Below, in pieces: positions 1 through 12,706 of a stretch of DNA of 64,000 nucleotides. Numbering within the stretch: position 1 is the first letter of the stretch; every line of letters begins with the position of its first letter. A model generated the notes under the pieces. It worked only from the letters and a program-made list of their open reading frames with translations. It did not search any database and was not told the DNA's origin. The stretch comes from Gymnothorax reevesii (Eukaryota; Chordata; Actinopteri; Anguilliformes; Muraenidae), in contig CM056580.1 of assembly GCA_029721435.1 (NCBI GenBank), positions 78,951,367 to 79,015,366 on the forward strand, written 5' to 3'. The translations under genes were made by a program, and so were the position numbers.

Positions 1-636
1 ATCATCGGTTCTTTAATTGTTAATATTGGTACTGGAATTAGGAATTTAATACCTTTCTTGGGCCTGTGATGTACACATATCAGCAAAAAGTGGACTAAAG
101 GAAAACCTAGAATAGACCTGTAACCACTCAGCTCCATCTTTTTACTGCTGGACGTTCAGTCACCCTACAGCTAAACCTGAAACTCGAGCTCAGAAGCTGA
201 GACAACAGGAGTAATGCAGGAGTTGAATGGCAAGTAAATCTAAAGAATCTGTACAGCACTAAGACCCTCAGTTAAAACATTCCTCTGTCAGATGGTACCT
301 CCTGACACAGGCAGATGTATGCAATGGCCTTGAATGTGAAGAATGTGCCAACCCATCGAAAGGTCACTATGCTGTGGCTGATAAGAGAGGCCATGACGGC
401 TTCGATCACAGCCTGTCAAGTGTTTCAGGCCCTCAGCCTGAGACATATGATTGTCTGGGTAGTCACAGGTCAAATATGAGTGAAAGCTATGTTACAGTAC
501 TGGTAGTTGTGTGTTGCTAATTGTGCTTGAATATGTGTCAGTAGGTGTGACGAGTGTGAGTTTGAACATGCACTGGTGTGTTTGGATGTTCGTATCTCAG
601 TGTGTGTGAGGTGTATGTCTCAGGACAGGTTCAAAC
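1..636. other. Intron downstream of ikbkb coding exon 9, no exon found
   Basis: No further ikbkb exon could be placed here on the minus strand. The next expected stretch (start of the ubiquitin-like region) is not recognisable, so it probably lies left of the window. The short open frames have no flanking splice signals and no family resemblance that I could support. Confidence 0.5.
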
Positions 637-766
637 CTTGAGCCCCAGAATTTTGTCCAGGGCTTTGAAGCAGCCACAGGGGCCATAGTCTGAGTCTTTA
701 CCCCTCTCCCGCGGGGACCACCTGAGCATCATCTGAAGCCATTGCTCCAGCTTCTCCGCCAAGAAC
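637..766 (-). CDS. ikbkb: ikbkb coding exon 9 (end of kinase domain)
   Basis: 130-nt exon with acceptor tgtcccag and donor gtttga on the minus strand. It starts with the last base of a split Lys codon and encodes residues 268-310 ([16 protein letters not shown] onward), ending at [13 protein letters not shown]. This is the C-lobe end of the IKK-beta kinase domain; the YGP-GCFKALD stretch is characteristic of IKK-beta. It ends on a codon boundary. It is the last ikbkb exon in the window, so the ubiquitin-like, scaffold/dimerisation and NEMO-binding parts are missing here rather than absent from the gene. Confidence 0.95.
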
Positions 767-785
767 CTGGGACACAGCCGATAAG

Positions 786-2420
786 AACTCAAAAAACCAT
801 GCAACAAATCAGTGATATCACAGCCAATCAAAACTCAAACAACCATGCAACAAATCAGTGAAATCACAGCCAATCAAAACTCAACCAACTATCCAACATA
901 TCAGTGATATCATAGCCAATCAAAACTCAAACAACCATACAACATATCAGTGATATCACAGCCACTGATATCATGCTTTTTATTTTGTTGAGCGGGGGGT
1001 GGGTAGATGCTTTTCATTTTGTTGAGCAGGGGGGGATTACATACCTCTTATTTCATTTACTGGGAGGGAGGGCTGCTCATGCTTTTTTTTTTATTGCAGG
1101 AGCAGGGCACTAATTTGCACAAATTCTGTGTTTTTTTTCTTCAAGCTTTTAAATGAGAATGCGATACAGAAAATCACGTTGGGAGCTGGTGGCGGTGAGA
1201 AATTAGGCGGTGGCGGCCGCCAGCAAATTTTCTATGCAGGAAAAACCCTGCAATCAAAACTCAACCAACTATCCAACATATCAGTGATATCAAACCCAAT
1301 CAAAACTCAACTAACTATCCAACATATCAGTGATATCACAGCCAATCAAAACTCAAACAACCATACAACATATCAGTGAAATCACAGCCAATCAAAACTC
1401 AACCAACTTTCCAACATAACAGTAATATCACAGCCAATCAAAACTCAAACAACCACAACATCAGTAAAATCACAGCCAATCAAAACTCAAACAACCATAC
1501 AACATATCAGTGAAATCACAGCCAATCAAAACTCAACCAACTTTCCAACATAACAGTAAAATCACAGCCAATCAAAACTCAACCAAGTATCCAACAAATT
1601 AGTGATATCACAGCCAATCAAAATTCAACTAACTATCCAACATATCAGTGATATCACAGCTAATCAAAACTCAAACAACCATACAACATATCAGTGATAT
1701 CACAGCCAATCAAAACTCAAACAACCATACAACATATCAGTGATATCACAGCCAATCAAAACTCAACTAACTATCCAACATATCAGTGAAACCACAGCCA
1801 ATCAGAACTCAACCAACTATCCAACATTTCAGTGAAATCACAGCCAATCAAAACTCAATGGACTATATTAACATATCAGTAACATCACAGCCAATGAAAA
1901 CTCAAACAACAATGACATCTGTGATATCACAACCATTGAACACTCAACCTACCATCCAAAATTTGTGTGACATCACAGTCAATCAATACTCAGCCTACAC
2001 TTCAACAACCATGTGATACCACAGCCAATCAACACCGAGCCTATCATCCAACATCTGCATGAGTGAACAGCCAAAAAATATTAAACCAAAACCTCAAAAG
2101 CCACGTAATTTCACAGCCAATCAACCATCCAATACATGCAACATCACAACCAATCAACTCTTAACCTACCATGCAAAATCTGCATGGCATAACAGCCATT
2201 CAGTACACAAGCAACCCATCAACATCCATTTAACGTCACAGCCAGTCAAAACTCTACCTGCCATCCAACATCTCTGTGACATCACAGGCAATCAATGCTC
2301 AGCTAACACTTCAAACACTGTGAGCTATCATGGCCACCCAAAACTCAATCACCCAACACTTACAAAAATATCTGTAATGTCACAGCCAATCATTGTTCAG
2401 ACTACCATCTAACATCGGTG
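786..2420. repeat. 46-bp minisatellite array, interrupted once
   Basis: Repeats of about 46 bp built on ATATCAGTGATATCACAGCC followed by AATCAAAACTCAA. The first block is 786-965 and the second runs from 1251, regular to about 2010 and degenerate to about 2420. Successive copies of CAGCCAATC lie 46 bp apart (1339 and 1385). The unit contains the palindrome-like TGATATCA. It lies in the ikbkb intron between coding exons 8 and 9. Small plus-strand open frames here are translations of the repeat. Confidence 0.9.
966..1250. other. Unassigned sequence interrupting the 46-bp minisatellite
   Basis: About 285 bp with G-rich and T-rich tracts splits the minisatellite, which resumes in the same unit on the far side. 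The right part contains gcggtggcggccgccagc. It could be a small insertion, but I saw no clear terminal repeats or target duplication. Confidence 0.4.
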
Positions 2421-2697
2421 TGATATGGTCAATCAACAGTCATCGAACCATCAATCACCTGTGTAGCATCGTAGCCACTGTGCACTCATCCTGTCCTCAA
2501 ATATCTGTCCAACATCCATCAATTACTGGTCAACTTATCATCAAATAATCACTGCTACATCACAGAAGAGTCATATTAACACATTTTAACTTGTTTCTGC
2601 CTTTTTCATTCTACCCTATATCCACGACTACCCACAATTCCCCTGAGCACATCAAAGCACTGCAGTGGGTTTTGAGGTGCGGCTCTTGCTCTCTCAC

Positions 2698-2805
2698 TTG
2701 TTGAGGTTGTTAGGCTTGGACAGGTGTTTGGAGAACTGGACCTCCCCCGAAAGGTCTTCATATACAACGATGTCATCCTCCGCTTTCAGCTTCAATCTAG
2801 CATGC
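2698..2805 (-). CDS. ikbkb: ikbkb coding exon 8
   Basis: 108-nt exon with acceptor ttttag and donor gtgaga. It opens with the last base of Trp231 and encodes residues 232-266 (HARLKLKAEDDIVVYEDLSG onward, ending PNNLN), then two bases of Lys267. The split codons on both sides rejoin correctly with exons 7 and 9. The stretch follows the WQPV-W motif and corresponds to the kinase C-lobe. It is an ordinary, undamaged exon between repeat-filled introns. Confidence 0.95.
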
Positions 2806-2878
2806 CTAAAAAGGAGATAAAGAGCAAGAACAGCTTCTTAACAGAAACTAGATAACTGTCACCACAGGGGCCGAGTCG

Positions 2879-3118
2879 TGTATCTCCCCGATCCCCATAT
2901 TTCGGACAAAATGGCCGCCGGCAGCCATATTGGACGTCCAAAATTGCCGAAAATCGGGGCTGACTGAGCATTGTCAAATAGATATCTTCGCCTGTGCAAA
3001 ATTAGAGAAAATTCCTGTAATAATTGTTGCTGCCAGAGCCCGGAACAGGAAATCTCTGCAGGGGCGGCCCAGGAACTAAGCCATTATATCTCTCAACTAT
3101 GGTCGTCGGGGAGATACA
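2879..3118. mobile_element. MITE-like element with 13-bp inverted ends
   Basis: TGTATCTCCCCGA at 2879-2891 is perfectly inverted at 3106-3118, bounding 240 bp with no coding capacity. The size and ends suggest a non-autonomous DNA transposon. I could not establish a convincing target duplication, so the superfamily is left open. Confidence 0.6.
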
Positions 3119-3142
3119 ATAAATTGCCTCGTATATCATGCT

Positions 3143-4035
3143 TTATACCATGGTCTGAGTGAATACTTTTTTTCTGATTGGCTGGCAGGTATGCATTAAA
3201 ACCGTGGAACCGCACAGGTAGTTCGGCTACGGTCGTTTCACCATTCGAAATTCATCCACAAGCCAACTTGTAACCCTAGCAACGTTAGACCTGGTATTTG
3301 GCTAGGTACAACGATAACCTAGCTGCTCATTTATCTCCAGTAAATATAGCGGCGTCACATAAGTTGCTTCCTGAGGGGCGGTTAACTATAGGTACTCAAG
3401 CAATAATGACCGGAAATATTATAGGAGCGAAGTAATCAGGCTTTACTCATTAAATGATTGTAATTGAGTACGGTTACAAAGGAAGCTAACGTGTCCACTT
3501 CAACTGCTGGCAGTTTGCTAGCTACGTGCTATGCCAGCAGACTTCAGCTCGCTGACCGCGGAAACCGTCATAAGTTCGTTGTAATTGTGGGTAGCAAGTT
3601 AGCCACAGTCTGCATAATCGCACATAATGTTGCGTTATGAATAATCTCCATTTCAGCTGGAATCCGTTATCAAATCAGCTGGTAAACGAATGTAAGCGTG
3701 TGCAAAAAATTCTTTCTCCAAGAATGTAAGATGAACTAAGATAGCTGGTTAAATTTAACTTGGCTTATAGTAGGCTATTGGGTATGAGAAGGCGCGGCGC
3801 CTGTTTAAAGATTACCAGCTCGTTTTTTTTTTTTTAGTGTAAATGCAAAACTTATACCAAAAATTTCTCAATGCTGCGAGTTCATATTGCTGGCAATTGA
3901 CCATGGTATAAGCGGGATAATTAACTCGAAGGTGAGCATTCCACGGTTTTAATGCACTTCGCGGTGGCAACCACCCGACGCGCCTCCGCGTCGTGCATTA
4001 AAACTGTGGAATGCACACCTTCTCGTTAATTATCC
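3143..4035. mobile_element. Non-autonomous DNA element with inverted ends and terminal hairpin
   Basis: TTATACCATGGTC at 3143-3155 is inverted at 3899-3911. Directly right is a hairpin, 3915-4035, with arms of about 43 nt around a 35-nt loop. The motif GCATTAAAACCGTGGAA near 3193 reappears inverted within this hairpin. The shared motifs suggest one foldback-type element or two adjacent relatives. No transposase reading frame is present. Confidence 0.5.
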
Positions 4036-4158
4036 CTGAGGTAAATCATAGTTTGCTTACTCCTATGAGCCGCTATGACATGCTACAAGAATAAATAATT
4101 CCTCAGATTTAGAGTTTCCAACACCAACTCCAAAAAATTAGGAACAAAGTGTAAAATA

Positions 4159-4395
4159 TATGTGTGCAGGACTAGGAAATGGGGTCACTTGGGATTTTTT
4201 TCCATTCTGAGATTAATGGGGTATCTCAGTGATATCCCAGCACTACTGTACTGTCAATTTACAACACTTTGCTGTGCACAAATGCATCCAATTTTTTTCT
4301 CAAAATAAAAAACTTGGATCACTCTTTCATTTTGTAGGAAAATCTGTTTACATAAAAGGACCCAAGTGACCCCTTTTCCTAGTCCTGCACACATA
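4159..4395. mobile_element. MITE with ~35-bp inverted ends inside the Tc1-like element
   Basis: TATGTGTGCAGGACTAGG at 4159 is inverted at the other end (CCTAGTCCTGCACACATA, ending 4395). The arms continue to about 35 bp with one mismatch seen. The flanking TA at 4157-4158 and 4396-4397 fits a Tc1/mariner-type TA duplication. The 237-bp interior is AT-rich and non-coding. Confidence 0.75.
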
Positions 4396-4893
4396 TAAGG
4401 AAAACCAAATTCAGTGATTCAGAAATCTGTAACAGTACACAGTAAAGATAACATTTTAAGAAATCTACATTAACTTTGTCAATATACACTTATTTTACAT
4501 GCGATGCCTGCAACAAGTTCCAAAAAGTTGGGACGGGAGCGTGTTCATCACTGTTTTACACCATTTTTCTTTTCAATAACACTCAGAAGTTGCGTGGGAA
4601 TGTTTAAGACACGTACTGTGGCAGTTTAGGTTGCTGCAATGAAAAAAGAGTGGATTTTTTTTCACCTTCATGCTTGATATAATGGTGAACTGTCGAGGGT
4701 CCCTGCTTTTGCATCTTACACTTTATAATGTCCCACATTTTAAATTGGATACAGGTCTGAATTGCAGAAAGTCCAGTCAATTACCAACATTGCTTGTCTA
4801 TGAGACCATTCTGTTGGAACACGAGCTGAATGTGATTTGTTGTTGTCTTGCAGATATAAGCAGAAATGTCCTTGAAAAAGACATCGTCTAGAT

Positions 4894-5077
4894 CAGGTGC
4901 TCCCCAAATTTGGTCCTTGAATCCAAATCCAGCCCTGGTTTCCTTTCCCTCCTGGCAGGTATTGAACAATTATTGTCTCTGATTGGCTACACTTCCTTTA
5001 CTCCTGACACTCAGGTAAAGGGAGGGTTGACGACCAGCAGGTCTTGGCCCCCGAGGGCCGGGATTTGGGGAACACTG
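4894..5077. mobile_element. hAT-type MITE with 8-bp target duplication
   Basis: The 184-bp element begins CAGGTGCTCCCCAAAT and ends ATTTGGGGAACACTG, imperfect inverted ends with the CAG-type hAT terminus. It is flanked on both sides by GTCTAGAT (4886-4893 and 5078-5085), the 8-bp duplication expected of hAT. Removing it restores a continuous stretch of the surrounding Tc1-like element. Confidence 0.85.
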
Positions 5078-5210
5078 GTCTAGATGGCAAAATAACGCTC
5101 CAGAATGTGTACGTACGGTCAAGCATTAACGGTGCCTTCACAAATGTGCAAGTTACTCATGATGTGAGCACTAACACGCCCACAAACCATGGCAGATGCT
5201 AACTTTTGAC

Positions 5211-5904
5211 CAGGGGTCAGTCCATATCTAAGCATCCAGACCCTCTCAGATGACCCCCTCAGAAATTTTTCAAAAAATTAATATAGGTATCTCTGGTGAA
5301 CATATGAAATAATACCAAGTATTAGACCAATATCCCTAATAGTTTTGAAGTATGGCCTGTCACAATTGTAAGTATTCTTTTTTTAAATTTTGACAAATTG
5401 TGTTTCGTCCAACTTTGAGCTTCCACTGCTCCTCTATTATTTGACGTACAGATCAGATTTTTGGTTTCTCAGTCCAACTTTTCCCCTAGAATGAGAATTT
5501 CTGGTCAGATTAAATATATCTACCTTGGTTGCTCCACAATAGGGCTCCAAAGTTGGCTGAAAGGCCAAAAATTGCTGTACTTTTTAAATGCTACAGATCA
5601 GAAAGTTTAGGGAATTCAAGCTTGAATTTTTGTTTGTGACCAGTCATGACACCTCTCATATATAATCCACTTTATTGTAGTTTGCATCTTGGCAGGAATG
5701 AGAAGAAAATATTTTCTTATTTTGCTCATTTTTCATTTTACGGAAAAAATAGCAATTCTGAAGTCCATGCTTCAACATGCACGCAATTGACCACATCCTT
5801 CAAATTTTTACCATAGATTGCTATAGTTGTCAACATCAACATCAACTGGGGTGACCCAGGAATTTTCTGATTTTCTGGATGCCTTCACTTGGACTGACCC
5901 CCAG
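5211..5904. mobile_element. Non-autonomous DNA element nested in the Tc1-like element
   Basis: The left end CAGGGGTCAGTCC (5211) pairs with the inverted right end GGACTGACCCCCAG (5891-5904), and GCATCCAGA continues the inverted match inward. The interior is AT-rich with no reading frame. No clean target duplication was seen. Confidence 0.6.
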
Positions 5905-6008
5905 CAGTTACAATCAGGATGGATCTTTTCCTTTTTGGCCGTGAACAATGAAAGATGTCGATTTTTAAGGCAGTGCCGTCTGAGGGTTCGAAGATCATGG
6001 GCACTCAA
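5905..6008 (-). pseudogene. Tc1-like transposase fragment
   Basis: A short minus-strand reading frame contains AHDLRTLRRHCLKNRH, resembling the DNA-binding (helix-turn-helix) part of Tc1-like transposases. Downstream it is broken by the element at 5211-5904 and by stops, so it encodes nothing functional. It gives the orientation of the host Tc1-like relic. Confidence 0.6.
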
Positions 6009-6680
6009 TGCTGGTTTTCGACCTCGCTACATGGATTTCTCTGAATTCTCTGAGTCTTTTATTTTACTATAGGTTGTGAAAGCTGAAATCCACACATTTA
6101 GGTGTGGAGGTGTGTCTTTATGTGCTGTAAATGAGTTAATAGTGTACTACATGACTGTGAAGTCCTCTGAGTGTACTTGTGTGTGTGAATGTAGATCTTA
6201 CTCACTCACTTTAAAGAACAATTTTTTTTGTTCACAAAAAATGTAATAAAATCATGTACTGAGAAACACTGATCCTAAACTGTCAGCACATTAGCACACA
6301 CAGCTTTTGCAAATGAGTAATCCTCAAGCTATCCTTGCTTTTGTGAACAACCTAGCTTTTTGACTAAGCAAATTTTATAGCCACTAAAAACAGCATAAGC
6401 TGTTACCTACTAACCTGGTTATCAGTAGAATGTTACAAATAAGTGTTTTCTAAACATCTTTCTCAGGGTTACATTTTCCCCGCAGGACCTGCAGGCATCA
6501 AAATTGGAATTAACATATATTCATCAAGATAAAAAAGTTAATACGTTTTTTACTTCTACTGTTACTTTTTACTTCTTCTGTTTTCAATGACATATAAGTA
6601 AAAGAAAGTTTCAAAATCACTGCTTTCTTTTTTATGAGCTTACGATACACTGTCCAAACATTTTTGGAATTGGGGTTGTA

Positions 6681-8684
6681 TTCAGTAAAACATTTTTCAG
6701 TGTAAGAGAACATCAGGGGAAGTAGAACATTAGTTTAAAAAGGGGCTACATGTAACAAATCCACTCAATAACATTCTCCATGCCCATGAACGTAAACATA
6801 ATTTACACAGGTTTTGTTGAGTACAGCTAATATAGAGTCATCGTTCCTGATTCACTCGTTTGTCTCTGCGTAAGTAGGGGGGTCAGGGGGATATGAGGTC
6901 TTCGTTGTAAGGGTAAGGTCAGTGATATAAATCCATCAGTAATGATTGTAGAAAACAAAAACTCCAAGAGGATTGTGCAGTCTTGCATGACTCTCTGCTC
7001 CATGTGATGGATTATCTTTACACAGACTGTAAACATTTATCCAGGAAGCTGCCAAATGACCTGACTGTACAAAAAGGACTCATTTTGCACTGAAATGAGT
7101 CAGAGGAACATCACGGTGCTGCTCTGGATCTTTCTGTTCAGTACCGAGGTTAGGACAAGGCTAAAACCACCAGCTGAGGACTGATATCATTAAGAAATCA
7201 CCCTGCATAATCACTGTCTTGGTTAACACGCACATCCCTGTCACTGATAACAATCTTTCATGGAATACAGAGGAAAGAAAATGCAGAACAAAGGAACTAG
7301 GTTCACATTTCCCAAGACAACAGTTTTACTGCAGTTTTACAGAAGGAATAAATTAAATAAACATCCTTAGTTTAGCCTCCACCCTCTGGTTTGTGGTCTA
7401 AAACTTGAATGAAGACTCCGTTCACCTTAAAAGCATTATGGAGTTAAACCTCCCAAGATGGAAGCGAACTTGTGAATCAAGTCCATATGCCACTTTTAGA
7501 TCAAGTTATTTTGCCTAATTCATGGTGATTCTGCATACATAATACTCTAATTAACAAGGAAGTGATGGAATGACACTAAATGGCCGCTTAAGACCTTGAC
7601 CTAAATAAGTCCAAAATTTAATCAAGTGACCCCTGAACCATTGCGCACCTGAAAATTTTGGGTAATTTGATCAGACCTTTTGGAGCAAAACTGCTGACAG
7701 ATACTCAGAAAAACTAACAAACAAATGGCAACAAAAACAATACCCTGCCCTGGCATAATAATCAACACTGATTTGAAATATAAGAACAGAGGTAATTGGA
7801 CAGGGAAAGCCATGATAAAATTGTTTGCTAACAGAGAACCACAGAAAATCTCAGAATCCTGCATACTATGCCGCTACAATAATACCTTTTTTACCTAAAA
7901 AGTAAAATTTTTGTTTTGCAAACAACGTGATTTGCAAATGTGTCACGCGCTTCAGTTGAGCATGTGCTCACGCACTGACTCCTTGTCAGATCATTTGTTT
8001 ACCAAGGGATCAGACTGTGTTGTGTCACTGGTGAAGAAATCAAAGGCCATCAAAGAACCGAGAAAGAATTAAGAACAAACTCTCTTAACTTTAAATGATG
8101 TGTGATCTTGTTTCTCATAGAATGCTCCACAGCATAGCTCCAGCTAATCCAAGGAGCAGTTTTTTTTTCTTTTTTTTAACCTTCTGAAAGGGTAGTGCCT
8201 GTATCTTTCCAATAATGTGCCATGCTGTGATAATTTACCATGGTTTTTTCCAAACCATTACACTGACTTTTCAAGAAGTTATTTTTAGAAACAAAGCAAT
8301 CTTTGCTAAAGAGACATTTTTAAACAGCTGCGGGTGATCTGCAGGAATGTTTTAGTAAGGGATGCTGAGTTTAGGTAAGAATGTCATATTTATCACATAG
8401 CTGCAACCAGACACGTACACAACTGTTGCGCAAACACATTAAAACATACAGATACATGCTTACATGAATGCATGAAAAATGCACACAAACACACGATCAA
8501 ACACACAGATACTTAAAATGCATATAAACACACATTCAAATGCAATAATACATACAAATGCACATAACCACACAGACACATGCACAAACACTCAAATATC
8601 CGTGCACACTCAACTATGCAAACACATTCTTACTAATAAGCAAACACCCATATAAACAAACAAATACATGCAAATGAGCATAAA
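6681..8684. other. Intron sequence with no recognised feature
   Basis: AT-rich intronic sequence of ikbkb between coding exons 7 and 8. Open frames are short and lack splice context. I recognised no repeat family with confidence. From about 8400 it becomes CA-rich and grades into the microsatellite to the right. Confidence 0.4.
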
Positions 8685-8718
8685 CACGCACACACACACA
8701 CACATACAAACATACATA

Positions 8719-8757
<39 letters not shown>
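8685..8757. repeat. (CA)n microsatellite
   Basis: CA dinucleotide runs interrupted by TACAAACATACATACGCG, followed by a pure run of about 18 CA units. Intronic. Confidence 0.95.
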
Positions 8758-8760
<3 letters not shown>

Positions 8761-9238
8761 AAGATAAGGAGTGCAAGCTATTTTACATGAAAAGCAGGAC
8801 CAGATACACAAGCTACCTGAATGGTCGTTTGGCAAAGCTGAGTTCCATGCATTGGTTTGCAAGGTTAAGGGTGCCACAGCTGAGCATGTAGCATAATGCA
8901 GGACACAATACTCTTGTTATCTTAAAAATTTCCATCGCACGAACAGGCTGAACACCCAGTTTACACTATGACTGGGATCTGGTGTAAGATCTGGGAGTGT
9001 CACCTAAGATCTTAAATCACTTGTGTTACCTGAGTGCATTTCATTCTGCTATTTCAGTTTCAGTCTGGCGGTTTTTTATTTTTTTTTTTGTAATTTCTTG
9101 CAGCAGAAAAGGATGGCTGAAAGCCTTATCCACACAAATATTTCTGTTAAAATGCTGTTAGGCTTGACTCCTTAGAGACGAGTCATTGTAATTCTCAACA
9201 CTTACCAGCACAAGAGCACGTACAGTGCATTACAAAAT

Positions 9239-9600
9239 CCATCCATCCATCCATTTTCTATACCCGCTTGTTCCTCACTAGGGTCACGGGGCGAGCTGGA
9301 GCCTATCCCAGCTGACTACGGGCAAAGGCAGGGACCCACCCTGAACAGCTTGCCAATCCATTGCAGGGCGCACACACCATTCACTCTCACACTCATACCT
9401 ATGGGCAATTTGGTGTCTCCAATTAGCCTGATATGCATGTCTTTGGACTGTGGGAGGAAACCGGAGTACCCGGCGAAAACCCACGCAACACGGGGAGAAC
9501 ATGCAAACTCCACGCAGAAAGGCCCCAGGCCGGATTCGAACCCACGACCTTCTTGCTGTGAGGCAACAATGCTAACCACTGTGCCACCGTGCCGCCCGCA
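9239..9600 (-). mobile_element. V-SINE-like tRNA-derived SINE, near full length
   Basis: Read on the minus strand it starts GGCGGCACGGTGGCACAGTG, has a tRNA-like head with GGTTCGAATCC (B box), the conserved GTGGAGTTTGCATGTTCTCC body and a LINE-like tail ending in ATGGATGGATGGAT repeats. This layout is typical of tRNA-derived fish SINEs with a strong central domain. Open frames on both strands here are SINE artefacts. It sits in the intron just downstream of ikbkb coding exon 7. Confidence 0.85.
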
Positions 9601-9757
9601 TTACAAAATAACAACGATAATTATTTTCTGGCAACAAGTTCATTACTTCTGAAATTCTACACAGGCAGTGAGTACAGCTGGAGTGCAGCTGAATGTTTCT
9701 GCTTGTGCCATGTGATCTGTTGCAAGGCATGCTGGGAGAGAGTGGGTGGGGCCATAC

Positions 9758-9882
9758 CAGGGCACAGGTTGCCAGGTGGGGAGGAAAGGACGGAACCCGT
9801 TGATGCACTCGAACACCAGGGTGCCGAAACTCCAGTAATCCACCGTCACCGTGTACGTCTGCTGCTCTAACAACTCTGGGGC
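9758..9882 (-). CDS. ikbkb: ikbkb coding exon 7
   Basis: 125-nt exon with acceptor cccgtag and donor gtatgg. It encodes residues 190-230 ([20 protein letters not shown] then [20 protein letters not shown]) plus two bases of Trp231. It contains the APE motif closing the activation segment and the DYWSFG motif of the kinase F helix. The split Trp codon rejoins with exon 8. The acceptor lies about 12 nt from a purine-rich (pyrimidine-rich on the coding strand) minisatellite that may supply its polypyrimidine tract. Confidence 0.97.
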
Positions 9883-9894
9883 CTACGGGCAGGA

Positions 9895-10091
9895 GGGAGG
9901 GAGAGAGGAGAGGAGAGGACAGGAGAGGAGGATGGGGTTTGTATGTGATAGAGTGAGGAGGGAGAGAGGAGAGGAGAGGACAGGAGAGGAGGATGGGGTT
10001 TGTATGTGATAGAGTGAGGAGGGAGAGAGGAGAGGAGAGGACAGGAGAGGAGGATGGGGTTTGTATGTGATAGAGTGAGGAGGGAGAGAGG
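9895..10091. repeat. 61-bp minisatellite next to a splice acceptor
   Basis: About three copies of a 61-bp unit (AGGAGAGGACAGGAGAGGAG, then GATGGGGTTTGTATGTGATA), nearly identical to one another. It fills much of the 421-bp intron between ikbkb coding exons 6 and 7. On the coding strand it is pyrimidine-rich. The long serine/proline-rich minus-strand frames here are artefacts of the repeat. Confidence 0.95.
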
Positions 10092-10255
10092 CAGGGAAAG
10101 TAAGACATGGAGAGAGGAGAAGGGCAGATGAGGGGAAAATGATGAAATGAGGAAGAAACATTATGTGGAAGAGGCAAAAGGTGTAGAATTTGTTGCGAAT
10201 ACAATTAAGTGAGAGAGGGAGGGAGAGATTGAAAATGAGAATAACTGACAGCTCA

Positions 10256-11247
<992 letters not shown>

Positions 11248-11516
11248 ACCTCTGCCAAACGAAGTTAGCAGGAGGTCATGTGATCGTTGCCGCTTGTCTG
11301 TTTGTTTGTGAACAAGATAACTCAAAAAGTAATGAACGGATATCTTTAAAATTTTGTGGGTGGGTTGCCATTACATCAGGGATGGACCTTATTGATTTTG
11401 AACGCGATCAGTCAAACAATATGGCCGCCACGGTAACCATCTTGAAATCGTACGACGCAATAACTGAACTTTGCTCCCACTCACCAAGATTTGCATTGTG
11501 CTGCCTTGGCGGAGGT
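11248..11516. repeat. Dispersed repeat with ACCTCTGCCAA inverted ends
   Basis: ACCTCTGCCAA at 11248-11258 is inverted as TTGGCGGAGGT at 11506-11516. The interior (GTCTGTTTGTTTGTGAACAA, then GATATCTTTAAAATTTTGTG) resembles a repeat family common in aquatic animal genomes. Its class is not certain. It is non-coding. Confidence 0.55.
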
Positions 11517-12706
11517 TTGCACTCTAGGAGTGCCTCTGGTTCGTTTTTTTTTTTACAATGGTGGGCACAGTTTTAACATTAGCCATGTTCTCACCCATAA
11601 GTGCCCAGAACTTTTATTCTACTTTTCGAGGAGCTAAAAGATTCCTCCAGCCCGTAGTTGCCTGCATTTCCACAGCAGTCCCAACACTGAGGATTAGGCA
11701 AATTAGGCAGCTGCCGCATGAAAAAGTGAGCTCTACTTTACATGTCATTTTTGCGTCATTTTCAGCATTAAAACTAAACTAGAACTAAACTTCATCGTCT
11801 GTCCATCTGTGGTTTGATTTCTACTGAAACTCCACGTTGATGTGTCGAAGCACAATAAGCCAAAAACAAGCTAATTTGCAACTGCAAGTTCTTAAAAATG
11901 TCAGTAGGAGTAAAATGCTGCCAGTACTCAACCAATCAGAAATATTCAACACTGCCAGTTTCACCCAAAATATTCAAGCACTTCTGCAAAGTACTACTCC
12001 GCAACCATGGGGGGGGGGGGGAATTCCCCAGAACTTAATTTAGATCCTGATCCTCTTTGTGAGTTCAGAGTTCTTCCAAAGGTTCCTGGTTCCTGCTTTT
12101 GAAAGTTCCTGCAGTTCAAAGCGACTCATGAGACTGCTGCGGCCATCTTTGATCGTTATGAAGCCGGTGTTGGAAATAAGCTTTGGCTAGAAGCAGGTAC
12201 AGATAAAAGAGAAGGGATTCAGATCATCAGGCCTTTACTAAAGCCGGGAGTGAGAGGGTTTCAGCTGGTTCCTGTGGTCTCTTGGGAAGGATAGACAGTA
12301 TGAAGCCATGTTTAAAATTAGCCTGATTAAAACGGGGCCAGATCACAGCGAGATGACCAGTTAGGAGCATTAAATCCAGAACTGAGAGAATTCCAACACT
12401 GCAGGTGGCTGCAACATAATCTCTGTAAATTATAACTTGAATGGACAAGGAGAAGCATGTAAAAGCAATTATTCAGCCAGACCACACATAAATTGGGTTC
12501 AATATTTAATGCAATCAAGTGTATTAAATACATTCGGCTGGATGTAACTTGTGGACCCAGAATATGACAACCTGGCATTTTTCTGTGTTTTTGTCTATGG
12601 ACGTAGACCCTGGGGTAACTGATTAGGAATGGAAGAGCATGCAGGTGTGAGTCCCTGTGCGTGATACAGGACAGATAAGCTGAGCGCACAGGTAAGCGGG
12701 ACTGAC
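11517..12706. other. Intron sequence with no recognised feature
   Basis: Remaining intron before ikbkb coding exon 5. A G12 run sits at about 12010. No repeat family was recognised. Confidence 0.4.

Larger units (their letters stand above)
4114..6680 (-). mobile_element. Decayed Tc1-like transposon carrying nested insertions
   Basis: The left end (ACACCAACTCCAAAAAATTA) and right end (TTTTTGGAATTGGGGTTGTA, ending 6680) are diverged inverted copies of the ends of a Tc1-like family that I recognise from fish genomes. Interior stretches near 4500-4540, 4840-4890 and 5085-5200 match the antisense of its transposase region, and a short in-frame piece with LRTLRRHCLKNRH is read on the minus strand near 6000. 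At least three other elements have landed inside. It is long dead. Confidence 0.65.

Noticed and set aside
300..470. Possible tenth ikbkb coding exon (a minus-strand frame with WHILHIQGHCIHLPVS)
   Set aside because: It vaguely resembles the start of the next IKK-beta segment, but the frame stops at once and no acceptor or donor with the correct phase fits.
9572..10204. A 210-codon serine/proline-rich minus-strand frame
   Set aside because: It runs through the 61-bp minisatellite and out of frame over ikbkb coding exon 7; the exon's own frame has the kinase motifs.
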